Below are positions 1 through 8,985 of a stretch of 64,000 nt of DNA, one piece after another (the first letter of the stretch is position 1; the number at the start of each line of letters is the position of its first letter). Below the pieces are notes generated by a model. It saw only the letters and a program-made list of their open reading frames with translations. It made no database searches and had not been told where the DNA came from. The translations under genes and the position numbers were made by a program. The stretch comes from Curtobacterium sp. VKM Ac-1393 (GTDB lineage: Bacteria; Actinomycetota; Actinomycetes; Actinomycetales; Microbacteriaceae): the NCBI RefSeq assembly GCF_015350995.1, contig NZ_JADKRW010000006.1, positions 1 to 64,000 on the forward strand, written 5' to 3'.

Positions 1-309
1 AGGCATCAGACCGAGTTGATTCTGACTGTTGACTGTCTACTGACAATCTTCAATCCAAAAGGAATTGCATCATGACCTAGTCAGCAAGCCGACCAGGCAC
101 GAGGTCAATCAATAAATTGGCATTGACAATGTGCACGCTGTTGAGTTCTCAAGGACCAGACGCACTCCCCCACTCCACCCACACGGGGCTTCGCCAGAGA
201 GGCTTTCAAATCCGTCACCCGGGGAAGAACCCTGGCGGACAAGGTCCCCAGGTAAACCCAGTGACCGTCTCAGCCGTTCCGTTCTCCGCCGCCGTGGCAA
301 CGAGAGGTA
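1..309 (-). other. rRNA operon leader (5' side of an off-window 16S gene)
   Basis: Read on the minus strand, this stretch carries the motif TTGAGAACTCAACAGCGTGC (bases 152 to 133). Actinobacterial 16S rRNA leaders have this boxA-like antitermination element. It is AT-richer than its surroundings and has no credible open reading frame. The mature 16S gene would start to the left of base 1, so the window edge cuts the operon inside its leader. The call rests on recognition of the motif; the rRNA gene itself is not visible. Bases 1-447 contain no protein gene. Confidence 0.75.
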
Positions 310-339
310 ACTCTACACAGCCCCCGAGCACCCCGCCAA
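310..339 (-). promoter_or_regulatory. candidate rRNA operon promoter
   Basis: On the minus strand, TTGGCG (334-339) and TAGAGT (310-315) are separated by 18 bases, a fair -35/-10 pair. It sits about 160 bases upstream of the boxA-like motif, where an rRNA P1 promoter is expected. Confidence 0.45.
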
Positions 340-398
340 CCGCCCCACCTCCCGGGCGTGTCGCGCCGGGACAGCACGAGAGCAGCCCGGCAACGGAG

Positions 399-431
399 AA
401 CGGCCCGCTCCCCCAAGGGGAACGGGCCGTT
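399..431 (-). terminator. hairpin after the FAH-family gene
   Basis: A perfect 9-bp stem AACGGCCCG/CGGGCCGTT (399-407 with 423-431) encloses a second CCCC/GGGG pairing. It lies 17 bases past the stop codon of the 448-1218 gene and isolates it from the rRNA promoter. There is no clear T-run. Confidence 0.6.
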
Positions 432-447
432 GTGGTGACGGGCCGGG

Positions 448-1218
448 TCAGTGGCGCGCGATCACCGGGTTCTTGAGGGTGCCGATGCCGGAGATGGTGA
501 CCTCGACGACCTCGCCGTCGCGGATGCGGCCGACTCCCGCCGGGGTCCCGGTCAGGATGACGTCGCCGGGCAGCAGGGTCCAGATCGACGACACGAACTC
601 GACCAGTGACGGGATGTCGTGGACCATCTCGTTCGTCGACCCGGCCTGGCGAAGGTCGCCGTCCACGCGGGTCTCGATGCGGATGTCCGACGGGTCGATC
701 TCGGTCTCGATCACGGGGCCGAGCGGGCAGAAGGTGTCGAACCCCTTCGACCGCGTCCACTGGCCGTCGCGGGCCTGCAGGTCGCGGGCGGTCACGTCGT
801 TCGCGATCGTGTAGCCGAGGACGACGCTCGCGAAGTCCTCACGGCGGACGTTCTTCGCGAGCGAGCCGATCACGATGGCCAGCTCACCCTCGTGGTCGAC
901 ACGACCGATGTCCGCGGGCAGGCGGATGGGTTCGTCCGGACCGATCACCGAGGTGTTCGGCTTGAGGAACACCACCGGGTCGTCGCCGGCGCGCTCGTCC
1001 ATCTCCGAGGCGTGCTCGAGGTAGTTGAGCCCCACCCCGATGACCTTCGACCGCGGGATGACGGGGGCGAGGAGCTTTGCGTCGGCGAGTGCGACGCGCT
1101 CCCCCGTGGTCTCGAACCCCTGGTACATCGGGTCTCCGGCGAGCACCACCAAGTGCCGTTCGTCGAGGATGCCGTACCGGGGGTCTTCACCCTTGCTGCT
1201 GAACCGTGCGATCTTCAC
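448..1218 (-). CDS. fumarylacetoacetate hydrolase family protein
   Basis: A protein of 256 residues with the FAH fold signatures: an acidic metal-binding motif DHEGELAIVIG, the NDVTARD segment, KGFDTFCPLGP, and a C-terminal GDVILTGTPAGVG. Family members hydrolyse or decarboxylate diketo acids in catabolism of aromatic compounds; several act as acylpyruvases or oxaloacetate decarboxylases. The exact substrate cannot be read from sequence. The GTG start is preceded six bases earlier by a TAGGGT hexamer, so it may be transcribed as a leaderless mRNA in addition to read-through from ilvE, whose stop is only 30 bases upstream. It is the last gene of the serA-leuB-ilvE string. Confidence 0.85.
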   Translation of the reverse strand: MKIARFSSKGEDPRYGILDERHLVVLAGDPMYQGFETTGERVALADAKLLAPVIPRSKVIGVGLNYLEHASEMDERAGDDPVVFLKPNTSVIGPDEPIRLPADIGRVDHEGELAIVIGSLAKNVRREDFASVVLGYTIANDVTARDLQARDGQWTRSKGFDTFCPLGPVIETEIDPSDIRIETRVDGDLRQAGSTNEMVHDIPSLVEFVSSIWTLLPGDVILTGTPAGVGRIRDGEVVEVTISGIGTLKNPVIARH

Positions 1219-1224
1219 CGTTCG

Positions 1225-1230
1225 ACCCTA
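1225..1230 (-). promoter_or_regulatory. -10 hexamer TAGGGT, leaderless layout (FAH gene)
   Basis: TAGGGT lies six bases upstream of the GTG start, so the expected transcription start coincides with the start codon. Confidence 0.4.
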
Positions 1231-1248
1231 CCCACGCTCGAGCGTCGA

Positions 1249-2358
1249 TCAGGACGCGTCGGTCAGCTTCGTCATCCACCCGTGCGGGTCGGCGCGGCGA
1301 CCGTACTGGATGTCGGTGAGCTCGTCGCGCAGGGACATCGTCAGTTCGCCGGCGCCCTCGGTCGGTGAACCGATGGTGAAGCCCTCGCCACGGAGTTCCG
1401 CGATCGGGGTGACGACGGCTGCCGTGCCGCACGCGAACGCCTCGGTGATGGACCCGTCGGCCACGCCGTCGCGCCACTCGTCGAGGGTCACGCGACGCTT
1501 CTCGACCGTGAGCCCCCGGTCCTCGGCGAGCTGCAGGATCGAGTCGCGCGTGATGCCCTCGAGGATGGATTCGGAGTCGGGTGTCACGAGCGTGCCGTCC
1601 GACTTCACCAGCACGACGTTCATGCCGCCGAGCTCTTCGAGGTACTTGCCCTCGACCGAGTCGAGGAACATGACCTGCTGGCACCCGTGCTCGTAGGCCT
1701 CTTGCTGGGGCAGCAGCGACGACGCGTAGTTGCCGCCGGTCTTGGCAGCACCGGTCCCGCCCTTGCCGGCGCGGGCGTACTGGGTCGACAACCAGATCGA
1801 GACCGGCTTCGGACCCGAGGTGAAGTACGCCCCGGCCGGGCTGGCGATGCAGTGGTACGCGACCGCCTGGGCAGCGCGCACCCCCAGGAACGACTCGGTG
1901 GCGATCATGAACGGCCGGAGGTACAGGCTCGTCTCGGGCGCGGACGGCACCCAGTCGACGTCGGTCTGCACCAGCTGGCGGATGGACTCGACGAAGGCCT
2001 CGATCGGCAGTTCCGGCAACGCCAGGCGACGGGCCGACCGCTGGAAACGGCGCGCGTTGGCGTCCGGGCGGAACGACCACACCGAGCCGTCAGCGTGCCG
2101 GTACGCCTTGAGTCCCTCGAAGATCTCCTGGGCGTAGTGCAGCACGCTCGCACTCGGGTCGAGCGACAGCGGTCCGTACGGGTGCACGGAGGCGCTGTGC
2201 CAGCCGTCGTCGAGCGTCCACTCTACGGTGGCCATGTGGTCCGTGAAGTGCTTGCCGAACCCCGGGTCGGCGAGGATCTCCTCGCGCTCGGCTGCGGCAC
2301 GACGATCCGCGGACGGGGTGGTGGCGAACTCGAGTCCGAAGGCGGTGTCGGTGCTCAT
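1249..2358 (-). CDS. ilvE: branched-chain amino acid aminotransferase
   Basis: A 369-residue class IV (fold type IV) PLP aminotransferase. It interconverts branched-chain 2-oxo acids and valine, leucine or isoleucine with glutamate, in the cytoplasm. The PLP lysine is K206 in GAAKTGGNYA; YAQEIFEGLKAYR (about 75-87) and FGLEF near the N-terminus match the IlvE group II pattern. A GAAGGAG ribosome site stands just before the ATG. It follows leuB by 14 bases and is surely co-transcribed with it, which joins the leucine-specific step to the shared final transamination. Confidence 0.96.
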   Translation of the reverse strand: MSTDTAFGLEFATTPSADRRAAAEREEILADPGFGKHFTDHMATVEWTLDDGWHSASVHPYGPLSLDPSASVLHYAQEIFEGLKAYRHADGSVWSFRPDANARRFQRSARRLALPELPIEAFVESIRQLVQTDVDWVPSAPETSLYLRPFMIATESFLGVRAAQAVAYHCIASPAGAYFTSGPKPVSIWLSTQYARAGKGGTGAAKTGGNYASSLLPQQEAYEHGCQQVMFLDSVEGKYLEELGGMNVVLVKSDGTLVTPDSESILEGITRDSILQLAEDRGLTVEKRRVTLDEWRDGVADGSITEAFACGTAAVVTPIAELRGEGFTIGSPTEGAGELTMSLRDELTDIQYGRRADPHGWMTKLTDAS

Positions 2359-2372
2359 GGGGAGGCTCCTTC

Positions 2373-3443
2373 TCAGGCGGTGGTGGTGCGTGCCGTGGCC
2401 GCGGCGGCGATGGCGTCGCCGATCTCGGCCGTGCGACGCTGCGTGGTGCCCCGGTCTGCCAGGTCTGCCTCGACGGCCCGCGTCACCGCCGTCGCCAGGT
2501 CGCTGCGACCGATGTGGTCGAGCAGCAGTGCGACGGAGAGGATGGCAGCCGTCGGATCGGCCTGCTGCTGACCCGCGATGTCCGGCGCGGAGCCGTGGAC
2601 CGGCTCGAACATGCTGGGGAAGGTGCCGTCCGGGTTGATGTTGCCCGAGGCCGCCAGACCGATGCCGCCGCTGATCGCGCCGGCCAGGTCGGTGATGATG
2701 TCGCCGAAGAGGTTGTCGGTGACGATGACGTCGAACCTAGCAGGTTCCTTCACCATGTGGATGGTCACCGCATCGACGTGCTGGTAGTCCACCGTGACGT
2801 CCGGGAACTCCGGCCCGACGGCCGCGACGGTGCGCTGCCAGAGGGCACCGGCGTGCACCAGCACGTTGCTCTTGTGCACGAGCGTCAGGTGCTTGCGCGC
2901 GCGACGGTTCGCCAGCTCGAAGGCGTAGCGGACGACCCGCTCGACACCGAACGCCGTGTTCAGCGAGACCTCGGTCGCGATCTCCTGCGGGGTGCCCGTG
3001 CGGATCGCGCCGCCGTTGCCGACGTACGGCCCCTCGGTGCCCTCGCGCACGACGACGAAGTCGACCTCGCCCGGTGCTGCGAGCGGGGTCGCGACGGCGT
3101 CGTGGACCTTCGTCGGTCGCAGGTTGACGTAGTGGTCGAACGCGAAGCGGAGCTTGAGCAACAGGCCGCGTTCGATGATCCCACCGGCGAGGCGGGGGTC
3201 ACGCGGGTCTCCGCCGACGGCGCCGAGCAGGATCGCGTCGTGCGACGCGATGGCCGACATGTCGTCCTCGGTGAGGATGTCGCCGGTCTCGAGGTACCGG
3301 GTGGCGCCGAGCGAGAACGGGGTCTCCTCGATCACGAGGTCGGCCGGGGTCACGGCGTGCAGGACCTTGAGGGCCTCGTCGACGACCTCTGGACCGATGC
3401 CGTCGCCACGGATCACCGCGAGCTTGAGCGTCCGGACGTCCAT
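2373..3443 (-). CDS. leuB: 3-isopropylmalate dehydrogenase
   Basis: A 356-residue enzyme that oxidatively decarboxylates 3-isopropylmalate in leucine synthesis. The N-terminal [13 protein letters not shown], the substrate-contact segment around GGDPRDPR, and the C-terminal [21 protein letters not shown] are diagnostic. The ATG overlaps the serA stop by one base (TGATG), so translation is coupled to serA. The reading frame stays open far upstream, inside serA, because of high GC; that extension is not part of the gene. leuA and leuCD are not in the window. Confidence 0.96.
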   Translation of the reverse strand: MDVRTLKLAVIRGDGIGPEVVDEALKVLHAVTPADLVIEETPFSLGATRYLETGDILTEDDMSAIASHDAILLGAVGGDPRDPRLAGGIIERGLLLKLRFAFDHYVNLRPTKVHDAVATPLAAPGEVDFVVVREGTEGPYVGNGGAIRTGTPQEIATEVSLNTAFGVERVVRYAFELANRRARKHLTLVHKSNVLVHAGALWQRTVAAVGPEFPDVTVDYQHVDAVTIHMVKEPARFDVIVTDNLFGDIITDLAGAISGGIGLAASGNINPDGTFPSMFEPVHGSAPDIAGQQQADPTAAILSVALLLDHIGRSDLATAVTRAVEADLADRGTTQRRTAEIGDAIAAAATARTTTA

Positions 3444-5032
3444 CAGAGCGTGATGTCGATCTCGCGGAGCGAGGAGGCGTCGATCGCCCGGCCGACGTGC
3501 TCGAGGATCTCGGCGGGCACGGGCGAGTCGACGGTCAGGACGCTGAGGGCCTGGCCCCCGGCGGCTTCGCGCGAGATCTGCATGGCCGCGATGTTGATAC
3601 CGGCTTCGCCGAACTCCTTGCCGTACACCGCGACGATGCCCGGCCGGTCGATGTACTCCATCACGACGTGGTGCTTGTCGAGCGGGACCTCGACGTCGTG
3701 GCCGTTGATCTCGACGACCTTCTCGACCTGCTTCGGGCCGGTGAGCGTGCCGGACACGCTGATCGCAGGGCCGTCGGACTGCGCGCCGCGGATCGTGAGG
3801 ACGTTGCGGTACTCGGGGCTGTCCTGCTCGGTGATGAGCCGCACCGTGACACCGCGCTGTTCCGCGATGAGCGGGGCGTTGACGTACGAGACCTGGTCGC
3901 TGACGACGTCGGTGAAGACGCCCTTCAGCGCCGCGAGCTTGAGCACGCTGACGTCGTAGGCGGCGAGCTCGCCGTGGACCTCGACGTCGATGCTCGTGAC
4001 GGGCGAGGTGGCGAGGGCCGTGAAGACCTGACCGAGCTTCTCGACCAGCGGGATGCCCGGGCGCACGTACGGGTCGATGACGCCACCGGCGACGTTGACG
4101 GCGTCCGGCACGAGCTCGCCGCCGAGCGCGAGGCGCACCGACTTGGCGACCGAGACACCGGCCTTCTCCTGCGCTTCGTCGGTCGAGGCGCCGAGGTGCG
4201 GCGTGACGACGACGTTCGGCAGCGAGACGAGCGGGGAGTCCTTCGGGGGCTCCGACACGAAGACGTCGAGGCCGGCACCCGCGATGGTGTTCGCGGTCAG
4301 TGCGCGGTGCAGGGCATCCTCGTCGATCAGTCCGCCACGGGCGACGTTCACGACGAACGCCGTCGGCTTCATGAGCGCGAACTGGCCGTCCGAGATCATG
4401 CCGAGGGTCTCGGGGGTGCGCGGCATGTGGATGGTGACGAAGTCCGCACGCCGCAGCAGGTCGTCGAGCGAGACGAGCTCGACCCCGAGCTGCTGGGCCC
4501 GGGCCGTCGTGACGTAGGGGTCGTACGCGATGACCTGGACGCCGAACGCCTGCAGACGCTGCGTGATGAGCGCACCGATGCGGCCGAGGCCGATGATGCC
4601 GACGGTCTTCTCGTACAGCTCGACGCCCGTGTAGGACGAGCGCTTCCACGCACCGGCGGCCAGCGACGCGTGCGCGGCCGGGATGTGGCGCGCGAGCGAC
4701 AGGATGTGCCCGACGGTGAGCTCGGCGGCGGAGATGATGTTGGACGTCGGCGCGTTCACCACCATGACACCGGCGGTGGTCGCCGCCTTGATGTCGACGT
4801 TGTCCAGGCCGACACCGGCACGGGCGACGACCTTGAGGTTCGGGGCCGCGGCGATCGCCTCGGCATCGACCTTGGTGGCGGATCGCACCAGCACGGCATC
4901 CGCGTCGGCGAGGGCCGACAGGAGCGCGGGCCGGTCGGTGCCGTCCACGTTCCGGATCTCGAAGTCGGGCCCGAGGGCGTCGACCGTGGCGGGCGAGAGT
5001 TCTTCGGCGATCAGGACGACCGGCTTCGACAC
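3443..5032 (-). CDS. serA: D-3-phosphoglycerate dehydrogenase
   Basis: A 529-residue long-form enzyme of the first step of serine synthesis (3-phosphoglycerate to 3-phosphohydroxypyruvate, NAD-linked). The NAD fold has GLGRIG at 148-153 and the catalytic-His segment [16 protein letters not shown]. After the catalytic part come the intervening allosteric domain and a C-terminal ACT domain (about 455-529, [14 protein letters not shown]) that binds serine for feedback inhibition. The start is GTG behind a weak GTGAGGAAA site. A TAGCAT hexamer at 5072-5077 can serve as its promoter. serA-leuB-ilvE-FAH form one transcript by spacing. Confidence 0.96.
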   Translation of the reverse strand: MSKPVVLIAEELSPATVDALGPDFEIRNVDGTDRPALLSALADADAVLVRSATKVDAEAIAAAPNLKVVARAGVGLDNVDIKAATTAGVMVVNAPTSNIISAAELTVGHILSLARHIPAAHASLAAGAWKRSSYTGVELYEKTVGIIGLGRIGALITQRLQAFGVQVIAYDPYVTTARAQQLGVELVSLDDLLRRADFVTIHMPRTPETLGMISDGQFALMKPTAFVVNVARGGLIDEDALHRALTANTIAGAGLDVFVSEPPKDSPLVSLPNVVVTPHLGASTDEAQEKAGVSVAKSVRLALGGELVPDAVNVAGGVIDPYVRPGIPLVEKLGQVFTALATSPVTSIDVEVHGELAAYDVSVLKLAALKGVFTDVVSDQVSYVNAPLIAEQRGVTVRLITEQDSPEYRNVLTIRGAQSDGPAISVSGTLTGPKQVEKVVEINGHDVEVPLDKHHVVMEYIDRPGIVAVYGKEFGEAGINIAAMQISREAAGGQALSVLTVDSPVPAEILEHVGRAIDASSLREIDITL

Positions 5033-5071
5033 AGCTGCTGTTTCCTCACGAGAGACGGTTGGTATCCCACC

Positions 5072-5077
5072 ATGCTA
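5072..5077 (-). promoter_or_regulatory. candidate serA -10 hexamer
   Basis: TAGCAT on the minus strand, about 40 bases before the GTG of serA and just downstream of the preceding gene's stop. The leader is long enough to hold the ribosome site. No good -35 is seen. Confidence 0.35.
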
Positions 5078-5110
5078 TCGACGTGTGCCGGTCGTTACGA
5101 CCGCGCGAGC

Positions 5111-5482
5111 CTAGAACTGCAGCAAGCTCGGCACGAACAGCTGCAGGTCGAGCCAGAGCGCGCCGGCTGCCGCGAAGGCGAGGACGAACACCGCGACGGT
5201 CACGGCGAGCCGGGCCCGTCGGGTGACCCAGAGCGCGACCACGAACGCGACGGGACCGATCGCGATGTCGAGGACCAGCCAGACCCACGGCGTACTGGCC
5301 TGCAGCGACGCGCCACCGGAGGTCGTCGCCAGGAACGCGTTGAAGTCGTCGACCCGCTGCGAGATCTGCGTGAGGTTCCCGACCGCCTGCACCGTCATGT
5401 ACGCGAACAGCGCGGCGAAGACCACCCAGACCACGACGCGTCCGACGATCGGACCGGCGGCAGCCGGCGTCGCGGCGGTCAC
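5111..5482 (-). CDS. small membrane protein, function unknown
   Basis: 123 residues with three hydrophobic segments (about 14-35, 67-85, 89-110), so probably an integral membrane protein. Not assigned to a family. The GTG start overlaps the stop of the upstream gene as GTGA, and the two are certainly translated together. A farther upstream start in the same frame at 5584 exists but would overlap the preceding gene by 100 bases. The two proteins probably work as a pair at the membrane; nothing in the sequence tells what they do. Confidence 0.75.
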   Translation of the reverse strand: MTAATPAAAGPIVGRVVVWVVFAALFAYMTVQAVGNLTQISQRVDDFNAFLATTSGGASLQASTPWVWLVLDIAIGPVAFVVALWVTRRARLAVTVAVFVLAFAAAGALWLDLQLFVPSLLQF

Positions 5483-5943
5483 CCGAAGCTCCGGGTCAGC
5501 AGGAACGGCCACGGGAACAGCACGACGGCGCCGAGCAGCATCCAGAGCAGCCGGGTGCGCGTGCGGCTGCCACGGGCGGCCCACAGCACGACCGTGAACC
5601 AGAGCGCCGGAGCGGTGATGGCGAGGAAGCGGAGCACCTCGACGAAGACGGTCAGGACGGTGTCGACACCCGAGACGTACGAGGTGGACGCCGTCAGCAG
5701 CCAGGCGACGGTGTACAGCAGGTAGAGCCCGCCGAAGACGCCGAACCCGACGAGCGCACCGGAGGTCTCCGGTGCCTCGGGGTCGCGGTCGCCACGGTCC
5801 TTGACGGCGACCGGGTTGTGGGCGGCGTCGACGTGCGTGGCGTCGTCCGCGTCACCCCAGCTGAGTGCGTCGTCGTCGTGGTCGACGGCGTTCGTCACGT
5901 CCGGGTCGACCGACCCGTCGGGAGGGGATGCTGCCGTGTTCAT
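5479..5943 (-). CDS. membrane protein with acidic N-terminus, function unknown
   Basis: 154 residues. The first 60 are hydrophilic and Asp-rich (DHDDDALSWGDADDATHVD), followed by three hydrophobic spans at about 65-85, 95-120 and 130-148. Unrecognised. It pairs with the next gene (5111-5482) through a 4-base overlap. A TAGGAT hexamer six bases before the ATG suggests a leaderless transcript. The gap between this pair and serA is 78 bases with its own candidate promoter, so the pair may or may not share the serA transcript. Confidence 0.78.
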   Translation of the reverse strand: MNTAASPPDGSVDPDVTNAVDHDDDALSWGDADDATHVDAAHNPVAVKDRGDRDPEAPETSGALVGFGVFGGLYLLYTVAWLLTASTSYVSGVDTVLTVFVEVLRFLAITAPALWFTVVLWAARGSRTRTRLLWMLLGAVVLFPWPFLLTRSFG

Positions 5944-5949
5944 GGCTCG

Positions 5950-5955
5950 ATCCTA
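5950..5955 (-). promoter_or_regulatory. -10 hexamer TAGGAT, leaderless layout
   Basis: Six bases separate TAGGAT from the ATG of the 5479-5943 gene; no ribosome site is present. Confidence 0.4.
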
Positions 5956-6004
5956 CGAGGGACGAGCGCACGAGGAGACCATGCGTCTGCTGTGGGACGG
6001 GTGG

Positions 6005-7195
6005 TCAGGCGTCGGCGGGCTGCGTCGTGAGCACCTCGGCGACGACGTCGCGCACCGCCGGGAAGAGCGGATGGCTCTCCATCAGGCCGGTGAGGATCTC
6101 GGTGAGCGCGTGCGCGGTCGCCCCCGAGCGCAGCAGCGCGTGCAGTTCGATCGACTCCGGGTCGTTCTCGTCGTCGAACGCCAGGGCGACCCGGACGGCG
6201 CCGAGCAGGTGCTCGACGGGCAGGCCGCGTTCGGCGAGCTGCGCGGCGGGGCCGACGAAGCGCTCGCGGCGCCCGAGCTTCCGGAGCGGGTTGCGGCCGA
6301 CGCGCACGGTGGTGTCCGGCAGGTGCGGGTTCGCGATGCGGGAGAGGTTCGCCGCGACGTAGCGCGCGTGCTCCTCCGGGTCGAAGCCGTGCTTCGCGAC
6401 GAGCAGTGCGGTGGTCTCCGCGAGCACCCCGTCGACCTCGGCCCGGACGGCCTCGTCCTCGAGGGCTTCGCGGATGAGCCGGATGCCGCGGACGTAGCCG
6501 TGGTAGGCCGCCGTCGCGTGTGCGGTGTTCACCGTGTAGAGCTTGCGCTCGACGAACGGCTGCAGGTCGTCGACCCAGGTGACGCCCGCGATCATCGGCG
6601 GCTCGGCGTCGGAACCGAGGAACGGCGTGCGCTCGATGACCCATTCGTAGAAGGGCTCGAGCACGACGTCGAGGCCGCCGGACTGCCCGAGCACGCCGGA
6701 CTGGTCGGGGACGATGCGGTCGATGGCGCAGTTCGCGAAGACGGCGGCGATGTCGCGGTCCTCGAGCACGGGGGCACGCCGGATGCTGGCGTGCAGCGAG
6801 TCGGTGGCGTTGAACGCGTTCTCGCACGCCACGATCGTCACGTCGCCACGCTCCAGCGGTCGGGCCGCGAGTCCCTCGGCGATGAGCGGCGCGACGAGCG
6901 GCAGGGTGCGGGCACCGACGGCGGTCGTCACGACGTCCGCATCGGCGATGGCCCGGACCACGCGCTCGCGGTCGGTCTTGCTGCTGAGCGCCCGGAAGCC
7001 GTAGACGAGGTGCTCGACCGGCATCTCGCCGACCTCGTGCACCACGAAGCGGCCGGCTTCGTTCAGTGCGGACACGACGCGTTCGTCGACGTCGACGAAG
7101 GTGAGCTCGTAGCCGCTCGCCACGAGGAACTGGCCCACGAACCCGCGCCCGATCTTGCCGGCGCCGATGTGGACCGCTCGTTTCGTCACCGCCAT
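6005..7195 (-). CDS. mtlD: mannitol-1-phosphate 5-dehydrogenase
   Basis: A 396-residue member of the long-chain mannitol dehydrogenase family. GAGKIGRGFVG at 12-22 is the NAD site; the helical C-terminal domain has the LYTVNTAHATAAYHGYV substrate segment. It interconverts mannitol 1-phosphate and fructose 6-phosphate in the cytoplasm. Unusually there is no mannitol PTS (mtlA/mtlF) or mtlR beside it, so the substrate must come from elsewhere, or the enzyme works in the direction of mannitol formation as a compatible solute. The ATG at 7195 is the only start close to the NAD motif. Confidence 0.93.
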   Translation of the reverse strand: MAVTKRAVHIGAGKIGRGFVGQFLVASGYELTFVDVDERVVSALNEAGRFVVHEVGEMPVEHLVYGFRALSSKTDRERVVRAIADADVVTTAVGARTLPLVAPLIAEGLAARPLERGDVTIVACENAFNATDSLHASIRRAPVLEDRDIAAVFANCAIDRIVPDQSGVLGQSGGLDVVLEPFYEWVIERTPFLGSDAEPPMIAGVTWVDDLQPFVERKLYTVNTAHATAAYHGYVRGIRLIREALEDEAVRAEVDGVLAETTALLVAKHGFDPEEHARYVAANLSRIANPHLPDTTVRVGRNPLRKLGRRERFVGPAAQLAERGLPVEHLLGAVRVALAFDDENDPESIELHALLRSGATAHALTEILTGLMESHPLFPAVRDVVAEVLTTQPADA

Positions 7196-7217
7196 CCGAT
7201 GATCATCCCATGCTGGT

Positions 7218-7247
7218 CGGTCCGTCCCTGACCGCTCGGACGGACCG
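7218..7247. promoter_or_regulatory. 10-bp inverted repeat upstream of mtlD
   Basis: CGGTCCGTCC (7218-7227) and GGACGGACCG (7238-7247) pair perfectly around a 10-base spacer, 22 bases upstream of the mtlD ATG. It could be an operator or an mRNA leader hairpin; no T-run makes a terminator less likely. Confidence 0.4.
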
Positions 7248-7351
7248 CGGCCGACGACTGTCGCACATCGTCCGGGCGCACGCCGAGGGGACGCCGGTCC
7301 ACGGCGTCGGGGCTGGAGAAGAGCTGCTGCATAACGTTCGGGTCACGTCGC

Positions 7352-7384
7352 GAGGCGGCGGTGCAAGGGCTGCACCGCCGCCTC
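7352..7384 (-). terminator. strong hairpin after ilvC
   Basis: A perfect 14-bp stem GAGGCGGCGGTGCA/TGCACCGCCGCCTC with a 5-base loop, 23 bases past the ilvC stop. It closes the ilvDBNC operon and separates it from mtlD. No T-run follows, as is common in high-GC genomes. Confidence 0.8.
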
Positions 7385-7407
7385 GTCATCGAGTGTTCCT
7401 CGGAAGA

Positions 7408-8433
7408 CTACCGCGCTGCCGAGCCGTCCACGTAGTCGCCGTCGTTCTGCTTCCACGCGAAGAGCGCACGGAGCTCGCGGCCGGTCGCCTCGATCGGGTG
7501 GCCCTCGCCCTTGGCGCGCAGCGCCTTGAACTCGGGTGCGCCAGCGTCCTGGTCGTCGATGAAGCGCTTCGCGAAGGCACCGTTCTGGATGTCCGCGAGC
7601 ACCGCCTTCATGTTCTCCTTGACGTCGGGCGAGATCACGCGCGGACCGGAGACGTAGTCACCGAACTCGGCCGTGTCGGAGATCGACCAGCGCTGCTTGG
7701 TGAGGCCGCCCTCCCAGATCAGGTCGACGATGAGCTTGAGCTCGTGCAGGACCTCGAAGTAGGCGATCTGCGGCTGGTAGCCCGCCTCGACCAGGGTCTC
7801 GAAGCCGTACTGGATGAGCTGCGAGGTGCCACCGCACAGGACGGCCTGCTCGCCGAACAGGTCGGTCTCGGTCTCCTCGGTGAACGTGGTCTTGATGCCA
7901 CCGGAGCGCAGGCCACCGATGGCCTTGGAGTACGACCAGGCGAGGTCCCAGGCGGAACCCGAGGCATCGACCTCGACCGCGACGATCACGGGGACGCCAC
8001 GGCCGGCCTCGTACTCGCGGCGGACGGTGTGACCCGGGCCCTTCGGGGCGACGAGCGACACGTCGACGCCCTCCGGAGCCTCGATGTAGCCGAAGCGGAT
8101 GTTGAAGCCGTGGCCGAAGACGAGCGTCGCGCCCGGCTTCAGGTTCGGACGGATGTCGTCGGCGTAGACGATGCGCTGGACCTGGTCCGGCGCGAGGATG
8201 ACGACGACGTCGGCCCAGGCGGTGACGTCGGCCGGGGTGAGGACCTCGAAGCCGGCCTCTTCGGCCTTCTGGCGGCTCTTCGAGCCCTCCTTGAGGCCGA
8301 TCTTGACCTCGACGCCCGAGTCACGGAGGTTGAGGGCGTGGGCGTGGCCCTGCGAGCCGTACCCGATGACGGCGACCTTCTTGCCCTGGATGAGCGTCAG
8401 GTCGGCGTCGGCGTCGTACACGATGTCAGTCAC
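7408..8433 (-). CDS. ilvC: ketol-acid reductoisomerase, class I
   Basis: A 341-residue NADPH enzyme, the usual length for the short class I form. It isomerises and reduces acetolactate and acetohydroxybutyrate in valine/isoleucine synthesis. The dinucleotide motif [17 protein letters not shown] starts at residue 24. The C-terminal knotted domain holds the Mg-binding acidic residues ([15 protein letters not shown] and a [15 protein letters not shown] helix). It follows ilvN by 51 bases, in the order ilvD-ilvB-ilvN-ilvC, and the operon ends with a strong hairpin. Confidence 0.97.
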   Translation of the reverse strand: MTDIVYDADADLTLIQGKKVAVIGYGSQGHAHALNLRDSGVEVKIGLKEGSKSRQKAEEAGFEVLTPADVTAWADVVVILAPDQVQRIVYADDIRPNLKPGATLVFGHGFNIRFGYIEAPEGVDVSLVAPKGPGHTVRREYEAGRGVPVIVAVEVDASGSAWDLAWSYSKAIGGLRSGGIKTTFTEETETDLFGEQAVLCGGTSQLIQYGFETLVEAGYQPQIAYFEVLHELKLIVDLIWEGGLTKQRWSISDTAEFGDYVSGPRVISPDVKENMKAVLADIQNGAFAKRFIDDQDAGAPEFKALRAKGEGHPIEATGRELRALFAWKQNDGDYVDGSAAR

Positions 8434-8484
8434 GAGGGTGTGTCTCCTTGGTTCTGGTGGTCTGTGGGGGTGGCGGACCGCTGG

Positions 8485-8985
8485 TCAGCGCACTCGGTCG
8501 GTGATGCTCTTCGGTCCGCGGCCCATGCCGAGGAGCCCCGCACGTGCGAGCTCCTTGATGCCGTAGGGCTCGAGGACGCGGAGGATCGCCTGGATCTTGC
8601 CGGGGTCTCCGGTCACCTCGACGATGAGCGAGTCGTTCGCGACGTCGACGACCTGTGCGCGGAACAGGGTCACTGCCTCGAGCACGGCCGACCGCGTCTG
8701 GTTGTCGACACGGACCTTCACGAGCATGTGCTCGCGCTGGACGGACTGCGAGAAGTCCAGTTCGACGATCTTGATGACGTTGACGAGCTTGTTGAGCTGC
8801 TTCGTCACCTGCTCGAGCGGGAGGTCCTCGACGTCGACGACGACCGTGATCCGGCTGAGGCCGTCGACCTCGGTGTTGCCGACGGCGAGCGACTCGATGT
8901 TGAACCCGCGACGGGCGAACAGGCCGGCGACGCGGGTCAGCAGACCGGGCTTGTCCTCGACGAGGAGGGACAGGACGTGGCTCAT
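8485..8985 (-). CDS. ilvN: acetolactate synthase small (regulatory) subunit
   Basis: 166 residues. An N-terminal ACT domain ([31 protein letters not shown]) binds valine and transmits feedback inhibition to IlvB; the C-terminal half holds the second regulatory subdomain. Its ATG overlaps the ilvB stop by four bases (ATGA), which fixes subunit ratio by coupled translation. Length and motif order match the IlvN/IlvH family fully. Confidence 0.96.
   Translation of the reverse strand: MSHVLSLLVEDKPGLLTRVAGLFARRGFNIESLAVGNTEVDGLSRITVVVDVEDLPLEQVTKQLNKLVNVIKIVELDFSQSVQREHMLVKVRVDNQTRSAVLEAVTLFRAQVVDVANDSLIVEVTGDPGKIQAILRVLEPYGIKELARAGLLGMGRGPKSITDRVR

Noticed and set aside
2373..4649. Apparent fusion of leuB with a long N-terminal extension (758 codons)
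   Set aside because: The extension runs through serA in another frame; leuB has its own ATG with TGATG coupling.
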